Assembly: GCF_000702425.1 (NCBI RefSeq)
Contig: NZ_JNIE01000004.1
Coordinates: 1-64,000 of the forward strand
Length of the DNA: 64,000 nt
Direction: 5' to 3'
Source: Thermocrinis jamiesonii
Lineage (GTDB): Bacteria > Aquificota > Aquificia > Aquificales > Aquificaceae
The translations under genes and the position numbers were made by a program. Positions 1 through 7,065 of this stretch are shown here, piece by piece (the first letter of the stretch is position 1; each line of letters begins with the position of its first letter). The notes under the pieces were generated by a model. It saw nothing but the letters and a program-made list of their open reading frames with translations. It had not been told where the DNA came from and ran no database searches.

Positions 1-556
1 CGCTTTTACTTCTGTGATAGGAGCACTAAAATATGCACCACAGCTTGGGATAGACAAAGACATAGCGGGCGCATACGTGATAGGAAGAAAAGCTTTAGGT
101 TTTAAGGAAGAAATCCCAGAGAACTATCTAAAACTTCTTTCAGACAAGGAATACTTGGAGTATGCAATCTGCACTTACGAAAAGAAAGAAAAAGAGCTAA
201 AAGAAAAACTCAAGAAAGAGACAAACCAATACAAAAGAAATGCCATAAACTCTGAGCTAAAGCAAGTTCAGAAGGCAAAGGACTTGCTTTTAGAAAAACT
301 TAAAAGCCTTCAGGACGAGCCAAGTTCCTGTGAGGGAGCCAACGGAAGGAATCCCAAGCAAGGAGGGACTAAAAAAGTCTCTCAAAGTGCTTGGCAAGTT
401 CTGAAGGCAGCCCTCCTCTTCCCTGTTCTTGGAAAGATTCTACCAAGGGACCTTTCTCCTCTGAAGCCTTTATTGGTGGAAGGGGCGTGGGACAGGGTGA
501 GGAGAAGGTTAGTTCCCTTAGAGGTTGGGGGGACGTCCCAATGAGGGATTTTTCAA
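1..556 (+). mobile_element. Right part of an IS200/IS605-type element
   Basis: The window opens inside a TnpB-like gene and the element appears to end about 12 bases after its stop codon. At 530-539 lies the perfect palindrome GGGACGTCCC, followed by AATGAGGGATTTTTCAA. The last four bases, TCAA (553-556), match the right-end cleavage tetranucleotide known for IS608. The end sits against the stop codon of the convergent hemerythrin gene. The left end and any tnpA lie outside the window. A close copy of the end sequence (26 of 29 positions) occurs alone at 18067-18095. The boundary is inferred from these signals, not proven. Confidence 0.5.
2..544 (+). CDS. TnpB-like protein, C-terminal part (cut by window edge)
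   Basis: The frame is open from the first bases of the window, so the gene starts further left. The visible N-terminal stretch contains GIDKDIAGAYVIGRKALGF. This resembles the RuvC-III segment of TnpB and TnpB-related IS200/IS605 accessory proteins, where the Asp is catalytic. It is followed by a Lys/Glu-rich helical stretch and a basic C-terminal tail. TnpB proteins are RNA-guided nucleases whose guide RNA (omega RNA) is usually encoded over the 3' end of the gene and the element's right end, so positions of about 400-556 are where such an RNA would lie. The family assignment is by motif recognition only; whether the full gene is intact cannot be seen. Confidence 0.55.
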   Translation, partial: AFTSVIGALKYAPQLGIDKDIAGAYVIGRKALGFKEEIPENYLKLLSDKEYLEYAICTYEKKEKELKEKLKKETNQYKRNAINSELKQVQKAKDLLLEKLKSLQDEPSSCEGANGRNPKQGGTKKVSQSAWQVLKAALLFPVLGKILPRDLSPLKPLLVEGAWDRVRRRLVPLEVGGTSQ

Positions 557-942
557 ACAGCCTCAGCAGTGGTAGCATCCCACCTGGCTATATGAAGAAG
601 TAGCCAAGAGACCAACTCCTCTTCTATAAATTTCTGAACTTCCTTTGGCTCTTTATGCTTTCTCCACCGTTCCAAAAGTTCGCCTATTCTTTTTCTCATG
701 CTGTCGTGTTCTGCTTTGTGCATGGGATAGGCAAAAAATTCTGCTTCTCTCATCAACTCCTCTTCCGTTGTGAAGTGATCCTCTATGTCCTGAATCAAAA
801 GCTGGAGCAGTTGATCTACCACATCTGCGTTTCCCTCTTGGCAAGCTTGATGAAGCTCGTTTATAATCTCCAGCTCATCCTCGTGCAATGCATTCATTAT
901 CGCATTGGAAACCATCGGCAAGTCCTCTTTTCTTAACACCAT
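553..942 (-). CDS. Bacteriohemerythrin-like protein
   Basis: The product is a short four-helix protein with the hemerythrin diiron ligands in order: HEDELEII near the N terminus, DHFTTEEELM, then MHKAEHDSM, and a C-terminal HIARWD. These give the His/Glu/Asp set that binds an O2-reactive di-iron centre. Likely roles are oxygen sensing, storage or delivery in a microaerophile. I chose the ATG at 942 because AAGGAGG lies 8 bases upstream; an in-frame GTG at 951 overlaps that ribosome site and is unlikely. The gene is divergent from gnd, with a palindrome between them, and its stop codon touches the IS end. Confidence 0.85.
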   Translation of the reverse strand: MVLRKEDLPMVSNAIMNALHEDELEIINELHQACQEGNADVVDQLLQLLIQDIEDHFTTEEELMREAEFFAYPMHKAEHDSMRKRIGELLERWRKHKEPKEVQKFIEEELVSWLLLHIARWDATTAEAV

Positions 943-962
943 CCTCAACACCTCCTTAAGTT

Positions 963-980
963 AGTAAGTATAAACTTACT
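963..980. promoter_or_regulatory. Perfect inverted repeat between hemerythrin and gnd
   Basis: AGTAAGT (963-969) and ACTTACT (974-980) are perfect inverted 7-base arms around ATAA. The repeat sits about 20 bases upstream of the hemerythrin start and about 50 upstream of gnd. It has the size of an operator for a dimeric regulator. No regulator gene is next to it, so which protein binds is unknown. Confidence 0.4.
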
Positions 981-1014
981 TATTAGAAAAAAGATGACAA
1001 AGCTCACGTTTTGA

Positions 1015-1020
1015 TAAAAT
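1015..1020 (+). promoter_or_regulatory. -10-like box of the gnd operon
   Basis: TAAAAT, in the extended context TGATAAAAT, ends 10 bases before the gnd ATG. There is no Shine-Dalgarno sequence between box and start, so the transcript would be nearly leaderless. No convincing -35 was found. Confidence 0.35.
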
Positions 1021-1030
1021 CTTTGGTGCC

Positions 1031-1930
1031 ATGGGAGAGATTTTTATAGTAGGTCTTGGTAGAATGGGGCAAGGAATAGGGAGGAGGCTTGTTAGGTTTG
1101 GACACAAGGTCGGGGGCTTTGATGTAAATCAGAAGAGTAGGGAAGAGGCAAGTGGATATTTCTCAGTTTTTGATAGTTTGTCCTATGTGAAAGAGTTCTT
1201 TGAGGGAAGAAAGGTGGTTTGGCTTATGGTTCCTCACGGTGTGGTAGATGAAGCAATAAAAGAGATCGTGCCATACCTTGACAAAGAAGACATTCTAATA
1301 GACGGTGGAAACTCTTACTACAAAGATTCACAAAGAAGGTATGAAGAGCTAAAAAGCAAAGGGATTTACTTTTTGGACGTGGGGGTAAGCGGTGGAGTGT
1401 ATGGAGAGGAGCTGGGATACTGTCTTATGGTGGGAGGGGACAAAAACGCTTTTGAGTTTGTGGAACCTATGTTGAAGGACCTTTCTTACGAAGGAAGGGG
1501 TTATGCCTACCTTGGTCCTTCTGGAGCGGGACACTTTGCTAAGATGGTTCATAACGGCATAGAGTATGCCATAATGGAAGCTATAGGAGAAGGCTTTGAA
1601 CTGCTAAAAGAGAGTGGTTTTAATTACGACCTTAAGGAAATCGCAAGAATTTACAACACGGGAAGCGTTATAAGGTCTTGGCTTATGGAACTTGTCCAAA
1701 AATCCTTTGAGGAATTTGGAGAGCTTGAAAACATAAAGCCCTACGTAGAAGATACTGGAGAAGGTAGATGGACTACTTTGGAAGCTGTGGATTTGGGAGT
1801 GCCTGTGCCAGTTATAGCCCTTTCACTTTTCATGCGCTTCAGATCCAGACAAGAAAACTCTTTTAGGGACAGACTTTTGGCTGTTTTGAGATACCAGTTT
1901 GGAAGACACAGCATAAAGAAGCATGAATAG
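1031..1930 (+). CDS. gnd: 6-phosphogluconate dehydrogenase (decarboxylating)
   Basis: Oxidatively decarboxylates 6-phosphogluconate to ribulose 5-phosphate. The N-terminal Rossmann motif is GLGRMG (residues 8-13), followed by IDGGNS, the family signature GVSGGVYGE, and the catalytic segment KMVHNGIEY with its Lys, Asn and Glu. At 299 residues it belongs to the short form of the family rather than the ~470-residue form. Short forms are often NAD-linked, but cofactor use cannot be told from the sequence. It is the first gene of gnd-zwf-pgl; zwf overlaps its end by 8 bases, so the three are almost certainly cotranscribed. Confidence 0.93.
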   Translation: MGEIFIVGLGRMGQGIGRRLVRFGHKVGGFDVNQKSREEASGYFSVFDSLSYVKEFFEGRKVVWLMVPHGVVDEAIKEIVPYLDKEDILIDGGNSYYKDSQRRYEELKSKGIYFLDVGVSGGVYGEELGYCLMVGGDKNAFEFVEPMLKDLSYEGRGYAYLGPSGAGHFAKMVHNGIEYAIMEAIGEGFELLKESGFNYDLKEIARIYNTGSVIRSWLMELVQKSFEEFGELENIKPYVEDTGEGRWTTLEAVDLGVPVPVIALSLFMRFRSRQENSFRDRLLAVLRYQFGRHSIKKHE

Positions 1931-3245
1931 ACCTAAGGCAATCTTCATCTTAGGTGGCACCGGAGACTTGGCAAAGAAAAAACTTCTGCCTGCACTTGCA
2001 AAAATTAGAAAAAACAGAGATGACTTAAAGGTAGTTTATTCATTGGCACGTTCCAAAAGCGAGGAGTGGGAAACTATAGCCTGTAATTTAGACCCAGACT
2101 TTAGAATTTTTTGCAACTTCATTCCCTTTGATGTCTCAAAGTGGGAAGATTATCTAAGATTGGGTCAAGTTTTGGAAGGGCTTAGTGGATACGAGCTCAT
2201 ATTTTATCTGTCCCTTTCGCCATTCCTTTATGAGCAGGCTATACTAAACCTTGGAAGACTGCTGAGAAACTTTTCCAATCCCAGAAAGCTGGTGGTGGAA
2301 AAACCCTTTGGTTTTGATTTGAGCTCTGCCCAAAAGTTAAACAACCTTCTTTACAGATACTTCATAGAAGAAGAAATATACAGAATAGACCACTTTTTGG
2401 GAAAAGACACTGTCCAGAACATCTTCTCCCTTAGGTTTTCTAACACCATATTTGAGGGGGTATGGAACAAAAACTTTATTGACCATGTGCAGATAGTGGC
2501 AATAGAGGATGTGGGTGTGGAAAACAGAATAGACTTCTACGATAAAGTAGGAGCTGTAAGGGACATGCTACAAAACCATCTACTTCAAATGCTTGCCTTT
2601 ACTGCGATGGAACCTCCCTGTCTTATGACTCCCCAGTTTATAAGGGACGAAAAGGTTAAAGTTTTGAGAAGTTTAGACATATCCGAGTTCGTTAAAGGAC
2701 AGTATGAAGGATATCCCAAGGAAGGCTCTCGCACAGAAACTTTTGTGGCAGTTAAAGCTTACATTGAAAACCTAAGATGGCAAGGTGTGCCTTTTTATCT
2801 TATGACTGGGAAAAAGCTTGGCAAAAAGCTCACCCAAATTACAGTGGTGTTTAAAGAAATCCCAAAAAGTTTTGTCTCTTTGTTGGACTGTGCGCCAAAG
2901 CAAAATCGCATAACCTTTCAGGTAGCACCAAAGAACAGCCTAAGCATAGCCTTTGAACTAAGACCACCTACGGGCAAGTTTATAGCATGTCCAATAGAAA
3001 CTGTTATGGAATATAACATAGAAGAATCCATAGGACAACCTTTGCCAGAAGCTTATGAGACCTTACTTGAGGACATACTGGACTCGGATCAAAGCCTTTT
3101 CATAAGAGCGGACGAGATAGAGGTAATGTGGGAAAAGGTAGAACCCTTGCTTTCTGAACAGGAGCTGGAGGTCTATAAGGAAGCTACTATCCCCAACGGT
3201 GCCATAAAGCTTATGGAAAAGGACCGTAGAAACTGGATCCTGTAG
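1923..3245 (+). CDS. zwf: Glucose-6-phosphate 1-dehydrogenase
   Basis: Oxidises glucose 6-phosphate to 6-phosphogluconolactone with reduction of NAD(P). The cofactor-binding GGTGDLAKKK occupies residues 11-20, EKPFGFD follows in the middle, and the active-site signature RIDHFLGKDTVQN carries the catalytic His. At 440 residues it is slightly shorter than typical enzymes (480-490). It starts 8 bases before the end of gnd, and pgl begins directly after its stop codon. Together these genes encode the whole oxidative pentose-phosphate branch, presumably for NADPH or for re-oxidising stored sugar in an otherwise autotrophic lineage (inference). Confidence 0.95.
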   Translation: MNRPKAIFILGGTGDLAKKKLLPALAKIRKNRDDLKVVYSLARSKSEEWETIACNLDPDFRIFCNFIPFDVSKWEDYLRLGQVLEGLSGYELIFYLSLSPFLYEQAILNLGRLLRNFSNPRKLVVEKPFGFDLSSAQKLNNLLYRYFIEEEIYRIDHFLGKDTVQNIFSLRFSNTIFEGVWNKNFIDHVQIVAIEDVGVENRIDFYDKVGAVRDMLQNHLLQMLAFTAMEPPCLMTPQFIRDEKVKVLRSLDISEFVKGQYEGYPKEGSRTETFVAVKAYIENLRWQGVPFYLMTGKKLGKKLTQITVVFKEIPKSFVSLLDCAPKQNRITFQVAPKNSLSIAFELRPPTGKFIACPIETVMEYNIEESIGQPLPEAYETLLEDILDSDQSLFIRADEIEVMWEKVEPLLSEQELEVYKEATIPNGAIKLMEKDRRNWIL

Positions 3246-3845
3246 ATGGAGAAAAGATTACTTTTGCTATTCCTTAGGCTTTCTAATGTTTTCCTCAGAA
3301 GAAAGGACCAAATAAACATCGCACTGGCAGGCGGTAAAACACCTATGGAATTTTACAGGCTTCTTTCAAAACAAAACTTGCCTTGGGAAAAGTTCTCTTT
3401 CTTTTTAACGGACGAAAGGTATGTTCCGCTGGACTCTGACAAAAGCAATTACAAGAACATAAAAGAAAACCTGGGAGAAAAGGCTAAGCTTTATCCGGTG
3501 GATACAAGCCTTCCCATAGATAGAGCTTGCGTGGAGTATTCAAAGCTTTTGCCAAAAAGTTTGGACATAGCCCTTTTGGGAGTGGGAGAGGACGGACATA
3601 CCGCTTCTTTGTTTCCAAGGGCAGAGTGTAAGAAAGTTACCGAAAAGGTATGTATTTCTTCAGCACCCGATGGAACACAAAGAGTTTCTCTAAGCTACGA
3701 GTATTTAAATCTTTCTTGCGTGGTGATCTTTGCTTTAAAAGGTCCAACAAAAATAGAAGCATACCAAAAGCTGTTGAGAGGGGACGATATACCAGCAAGC
3801 AAAGTAAAAGGCAGAAGAAAAACCTTTGTAGTTTTTCAGCCATAA
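3246..3845 (+). CDS. pgl: 6-phosphogluconolactonase
   Basis: Hydrolyses 6-phosphogluconolactone, the step between zwf and gnd. Family motifs are LAGGKTPMEFYRLL near the N terminus, FFLTDERYVPLDSDKSNY in the middle and LLGVGEDGHTASLFP near residue 115. At 199 residues it is shorter than the usual 220-250, mostly at the N terminus. Its ATG follows the zwf TAG with no gap, so translational coupling is likely. It is the last gene before the CRISPR leader. Confidence 0.92.
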   Translation: MEKRLLLLFLRLSNVFLRRKDQINIALAGGKTPMEFYRLLSKQNLPWEKFSFFLTDERYVPLDSDKSNYKNIKENLGEKAKLYPVDTSLPIDRACVEYSKLLPKSLDIALLGVGEDGHTASLFPRAECKKVTEKVCISSAPDGTQRVSLSYEYLNLSCVVIFALKGPTKIEAYQKLLRGDDIPASKVKGRRKTFVVFQP

Positions 3846-3875
3846 AAGTTCTTCGCATTTTGCCCTGCGTTGTGT

Positions 3876-3881
3876 TATAAT
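3876..3881 (+). promoter_or_regulatory. TATAAT box upstream of the CRISPR A conserved hairpin
   Basis: A perfect TATAAT lies 31 bases after the pgl stop and 14 bases before the hairpin at 3896-3915. The same arrangement recurs at CRISPR B (49718-49723). No clear -35 is seen here. Confidence 0.4.
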
Positions 3882-3888
3882 TTCTAAT

Positions 3889-3937
3889 AAGTCTGTGGGT
3901 CCAAAAGGGGACCCATGTCAAATTGGCAACTGAATAT
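3889..3937 (+). ncRNA. Candidate small RNA, copy 1 (upstream of leader A)
   Basis: TGGGTCC (3896-3902) and GGACCCA (3909-3915) form a perfect 7-bp hairpin with a 6-base loop. It is followed directly by TGTCAAATTGGCAA (3916-3929) and then TGAATA. The conserved segment can itself fold as TGTC-AAATT-GGCA. The second copy, at 49739-49779, has an unrelated hairpin sequence that still pairs, followed by the same 14-base motif and TGAATA. The extent of the RNA is a guess. It could instead be a leader-associated DNA signal. Confidence 0.4.
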
Positions 3938-4223
3938 GGTGTGGTTTCCTTAAAGGGTATTCCTCTAATTCTTTTAGTGATGGGCTTCGGAGGGCAATAA
4001 AATTGTGGTTTTTACTACTTTCTTCTTCTTGCGTCTCATAACTTTTAAATTTATGCCTTTATGCAAAAACATAAAGTCATAATTATGTAATTGCACAAAG
4101 TCATAATTATGCACGATTGTTTAAAGCATTGGGAGACAAGGACTTAAATTTGACAATAACACACTCAACTTTGCACAACCTCGGATTTTCGGAAAATAAC
4201 CTTCATTTGCGAGGGGTACCCCC

Positions 4224-4252
4224 TTGATAAAATTATTGATTTGTCTTATTTT
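4224..4252 (+). promoter_or_regulatory. CRISPR A leader promoter
   Basis: TTGATA (4224-4229), a 17-base spacer and TATTTT (4247-4252) form a sigma-70-type promoter. Transcription would start about 15 bases before the first repeat, so it would drive the precursor crRNA. In leader B the same -35 is the perfect TTGACA. Confidence 0.6.
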
Positions 4253-4272
4253 GATTAAGGTGGTAAGTTGGG

Positions 4273-4776
4273 GTTCTAAGCCCACTGTGTGGGATGGAGA
4301 CAACTCACGCTCTATTCTTGTTATCGTCGTTTCCGAGAGTTCTAAGCCCACTGTGTGGGATGGAGACGCTTCTCTACCGACAATATCCTCAAACCTAAAA
4401 GACTGTGTTCTAAGCCCACTATGTGGGATGGAGACTGGCACTACCTCCTTTTATTGGATTTTTTGTTTCTTTGTGTTCTAAGCCCACCGTGTGGGATGGA
4501 GACACTTGCTTTGCTGGGATTTTGCCCAGCGGAGAATGAGTTCTAAGCCCACTGTGTGGGATGGAGACATCATGCACCCACACTTCTTCAAATGGGGTTT
4601 CAATCACTGTTCTAAGCCCACCGTGTGGGATGGAGACATATCTGGTCTTAGTTTATGGATTACGTAATCGTTATAGTTCTAAGCCCACTGTGTGGGATGG
4701 AGACTTCCAGCCAGTTTCCTTCAAAGACTATTGTCTTTACCTCTGTAGTTCTAAGCCCACTGCGTGGGATAAGGAG
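4273..4776 (+). CRISPR. CRISPR array A: 8 repeats of 29 bp, 7 spacers
   Basis: Repeats begin at 4273, 4339, 4407, 4475, 4540, 4609, 4676 and 4748. Each begins GTTCTAAG, has the core CCCAC-NNN-GTGGG (a 5-bp stem with a 3-base loop) and ends ATGGAGAC. Spacers are 36-43 bases. Among the first seven repeats the only differences are in the loop (TGT, TAT, CGT). The last repeat has loop TGC and a decayed tail, which places the leader on the left and sets the orientation. The spacer at 4504-4539 contains its own hairpin (GCTGGG-ATTTT-GCCCAGC). No cas gene lies in the window, so the subtype cannot be assigned. Confidence 0.97.
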
Positions 4777-4819
4777 CTTACCTTTGTTTGGCAATTTGAC
4801 AGCAACGTGAATTTGAAAG

Positions 4820-4999
4820 ATGGAAAACGGATTCATAGCTTACCTTCTGATAGTGATTGCTCTCTTTTTGTTTTTTGGCTTAGCACTTTTGGTTTTAGCA
4901 TACTTTCTAAATCTCATCTCTGAAGCCTTTCTTCTCGTCGCCTCTTTTATAAAGCTCGCAAAGCTTTTTAGACCAAAAAAATTTCTGAATTCCCAATGA
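4820..4999 (+). CDS. Small single-pass membrane protein (59 aa), hypothetical
   Basis: ATG at 4820 opens a 59-residue frame, MENGFIAYLLIVIALFLF..., with one strongly hydrophobic segment (about residues 6-32), an amphipathic stretch and a basic end (KLAKLFRPKKF). I do not recognise a family. The upstream Shine-Dalgarno is weak. The last codons run into the decayed CRISPR-type repeat at 4989-5017, so the gene or its end may have formed after the array decayed. It could be a chance frame, but the organised hydrophobic-then-basic layout argues for a real or recently real gene. Confidence 0.4.
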   Translation: MENGFIAYLLIVIALFLFFGLALLVLAYFLNLISEAFLLVASFIKLAKLFRPKKFLNSQ

Positions 5000-5017
5000 A
5001 CTGTGTGGAGTTGAAAT
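4989..5017 (+). repeat. Decayed CRISPR repeat of the array B family
   Basis: This 29-base stretch matches the array B repeat at 23 of 29 positions, including an exact GTGTGGAGTTGAAA (5003-5016). A second exact part-match, TGTGGAGTTGAAA, lies at 5043-5055. Array A uses a different repeat, so the site just downstream of array A once held the other family. The second copy also provides GGAG in front of the MFS gene start. Confidence 0.65.
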
Positions 5018-5055
5018 AAAGACTGTGATAAGCTTGTTTGCCTGTGGAGTTGAAA

Positions 5056-6165
5056 ATGAAAAAACTCCTTTCCTTTGCACTCTTTGACTCCGGAGAGACT
5101 ATTCTTGGAGCGCTAATTTTTTCCACCTTTTATCCCCTTTACATAACTCAGCACATAGACCCCAAGCTTTACTCTTTCTTATACGGCCTTGCTTTCTTTT
5201 TTTCCTTTTTTATAGCCTTGCCTTTGGCAAAGGTGGCAGACAGCAAAGCCTTCAGAAAGCAATTTTTCACACTCTTTACCCTTTTGACCGTTTTTATGGG
5301 TGCGTTTTTGAGCTTAACAGCGCACAATCCACAAAGAAACCTCTTTATTTACCTGTGCATGGTAGTTTTTCACCAACAGGCTATGGTGTTTTATAACTCC
5401 CTGCTTGCGGGGCTTACTCAAAGAGGTTTTGCCTCGGGCTTTGGAGTGGCCTTTGGATACTTAGGGTCTTCCGTAAGCCTTATCTTTTTGGCAAGTTGGC
5501 TGAAAGTGCCGGAGGTATTCTATCAGGTTTCCCTTCTGTTTTTGATTTTAGCCCTTCCTGCCATAGCAAACTTGCCCAACCCATCTTCCAAAAAAAGAGT
5601 AAGCATAAGACAAGTAATAAGCGACAAAAAATTCTTACTTCTCATACTTTCCATCCTAAGCCTTACCGAAGTAGCCAATACGCTTATAGCCATGATGGGT
5701 GTTTATCTGAAGAATGCCTACATGCTTGAGGAAAGGGAAATCTACAGGGTGATAGGGCTATCTGCTTTGGGTGGAGTGCTGGGTGGAATAGTCTTTGGAG
5801 TGCTAACGGACAAGTTGGGAGTTAGAGCGGTTTTCCCTATGGGGTTTCTACTTTGGCCTTGTTTTTTACTTTTGCTATTTTTCATACCAAGGGACTTTGT
5901 TTTGATCTTGGGACTTTTGGGAGGGCTTTCTCTTTCGCACCTTTGGACTACCTCAAGGGTTTTGCTGATAGAAAGGTTTCCCGCAGAAGAAGTTTCCGTC
6001 AGGATGTCCTTTTTGTCTTTAACTGAAAGGATCGCATCCACCACAGGGCTTTGGACCTGGAGCCTTTTTATGCTTCTTACTCAAAACAACTACAAGCTGT
6101 CCGCTTTGTTGATGATTGTCTTCCCAACGCTGGGTTTTTTACTTTACTGGTTTTCCAAAAGATAG
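5056..6165 (+). CDS. MFS transporter (UMF1-like)
   Basis: A 369-residue integral membrane protein with about eleven or twelve hydrophobic segments and the major-facilitator signature of a short basic loop between TM2 and TM3 (ALPLAKVADSKAFRKQ). The opening FALFDSGETILGALIFSTFYPLYI resembles the UMF1 branch; the substrate is unknown. I start at the ATG at 5056 (MKKLLSF), which has GGAG 6 bases upstream. That ribosome site lies in a remnant CRISPR-type repeat (5043-5055). The 3' end overlaps the convergent gene by 22 bases. Confidence 0.85.
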   Translation: MKKLLSFALFDSGETILGALIFSTFYPLYITQHIDPKLYSFLYGLAFFFSFFIALPLAKVADSKAFRKQFFTLFTLLTVFMGAFLSLTAHNPQRNLFIYLCMVVFHQQAMVFYNSLLAGLTQRGFASGFGVAFGYLGSSVSLIFLASWLKVPEVFYQVSLLFLILALPAIANLPNPSSKKRVSIRQVISDKKFLLLILSILSLTEVANTLIAMMGVYLKNAYMLEEREIYRVIGLSALGGVLGGIVFGVLTDKLGVRAVFPMGFLLWPCFLLLLFFIPRDFVLILGLLGGLSLSHLWTTSRVLLIERFPAEEVSVRMSFLSLTERIASTTGLWTWSLFMLLTQNNYKLSALLMIVFPTLGFLLYWFSKR

Positions 6166-6464
6166 CATTCCCACCTGGGTGGGCTTAGGTTAATTCCACA
6201 ACCAAGGGAAGAAAGGTCGTAAATTTTAAAGTGCTTTGGTTCAGATGGTGTATGAACAAACAAAAAAGCGGTAGCCTGAGGTATGTATTTGTCCTTTTCC
6301 TTCCAAGACTTTATCGTCAAGATGATTTTTCTTAGCTCTTCCTTTACCTGTTGGGAGGTAAGCTTAGTTTGGGAAGAATTGTCCCTAAGTATCCACACGC
6401 CTTCTGGGATGTTTTCCAATATCTCCAAAGCCCTGTCTTCTGAAGGTATCCCGTAAAAACGCAC
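6144..6464 (-). CDS. Hypothetical protein (106 aa)
   Basis: I recognise no family. The product is soluble, starts RFYGIPSEDRALEILENIPEGVWIL and has no signal peptide or membrane segment. The early part, with its alternating charged helix and VWILRDN strand, looks like a small alpha/beta domain. The only upstream start is GTG at 6464, 19 bases from the divergent HARP gene, and the end overlaps the convergent MFS gene by 22 bases. Codon use looks like its neighbours. It could be a real conserved short gene; the start is uncertain. Confidence 0.5.
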   Translation of the reverse strand: MRFYGIPSEDRALEILENIPEGVWILRDNSSQTKLTSQQVKEELRKIILTIKSWKEKDKYIPQATAFLFVHTPSEPKHFKIYDLSSLGCGINLSPPRWECYLLENQ

Positions 6465-6466
6465 AG

Positions 6467-6472
6467 TATAAT
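6467..6472 (+). promoter_or_regulatory. -10 box of the HARP gene
   Basis: TATAAT ends 11 bases before the ATG at 6484. The bases between have no Shine-Dalgarno sequence, which suggests a near-leaderless transcript. Confidence 0.5.
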
Positions 6473-6483
6473 TTTAATTCACT

Positions 6484-7065
6484 ATGGAAATTTTTGTGCT
6501 TGATACCAGCGTTTTCACAAATCCAGACATATACTCACAGTTTGAAAAGGATCAATTGGGAGCCATAGAAAATTTTCTCTCTCTTGCTTCCCATGCAAAA
6601 GCCCAGTTTTACATGCCCACCTCTGTTTATGAAGAGTTTAACAAGATGGTCTCTTTGGGAGAGCTAAAGCCAAAGTTTGAGCTTGTGGTGCGCATAAGGT
6701 CTCCAAGACGGTTTAATCTAATGATCCCGGCGGAATTTCTGTATGAGTTTATAGAAGAAGTAAGATACAGAGTAAATAAGGGTTTAAGGGTAGCAGAAGA
6801 GCACACAAGGGAAGCGGGCAGGCTTTCAGAAACAGAAACTGGCAAAGTGATAAACAAGCTTAGGGAAAAATACAGAGAAGCACTCCGAAGTGGAATAATA
6901 GACAGTAAAGAAGATGCGGATGTTTTATTGCTTGCCTACGAATTGGACGGAATCCTCATAACAGGAGATGAAGGACTACATCGTTGGGCAGACAGGGTTG
7001 GAATAAAGCTCGTAGACCCAAAGAGCTTTAGATACATCTTGGAAAGCTTAGCAGGTATTAGATGA
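6484..7065 (+). CDS. RNA-free ribonuclease P (HARP, Aquifex Aq_880 family)
   Basis: A 193-residue PIN-domain protein of the family once called 'RNA ligase partner' and now known as HARP (homologs of Aquifex RNase P), which removes 5' leaders from precursor tRNAs without an RNA subunit. Acidic metal ligands expected for the family are present: D7 in VLDTSVF, D140, D144 and D146 in IIDSKEDAD, and D162 in TGDEGL. The Arg/Lys-rich helical stretch at about residues 70-135 fits the spike helix that binds tRNA and mediates oligomerisation. The Pab1020-type RNA ligase with which archaeal relatives are associated lies at 34569-35675. Confidence 0.93.
   Translation: MEIFVLDTSVFTNPDIYSQFEKDQLGAIENFLSLASHAKAQFYMPTSVYEEFNKMVSLGELKPKFELVVRIRSPRRFNLMIPAEFLYEFIEEVRYRVNKGLRVAEEHTREAGRLSETETGKVINKLREKYREALRSGIIDSKEDADVLLLAYELDGILITGDEGLHRWADRVGIKLVDPKSFRYILESLAGIR

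Larger units (their letters stand above)
3846..4272 (+). other. CRISPR A leader and upstream non-coding region
   Basis: This 427-base stretch has no convincing gene. Positions 4064-4272 are the leader proper, matching 49863-50071 with 5 substitutions and no gaps by my count. Inside it are two copies of AAAGTCATAATTATG separated by 9 bases, each holding the palindrome CATAATTATG, then the palindrome GGGGTACCCC (4213-4222) and a promoter just before the first repeat. Similarity to locus B stops abruptly upstream of 4064, apart from the hairpin element at 3896-3935. Confidence 0.8.

Noticed and set aside
4121-4923. Several open frames of 60-120 residues on both strands through CRISPR A
   Set aside because: They read repeats and spacers and repeat the same peptide (such as SKPTVWDGD); these are artefacts of the array.
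5018-5042. A true spacer between the two decayed repeats
   Set aside because: Repeat-end spacing is 39 bases, much shorter than the roughly 65-base repeat-spacer unit, so no spacer can be defined.
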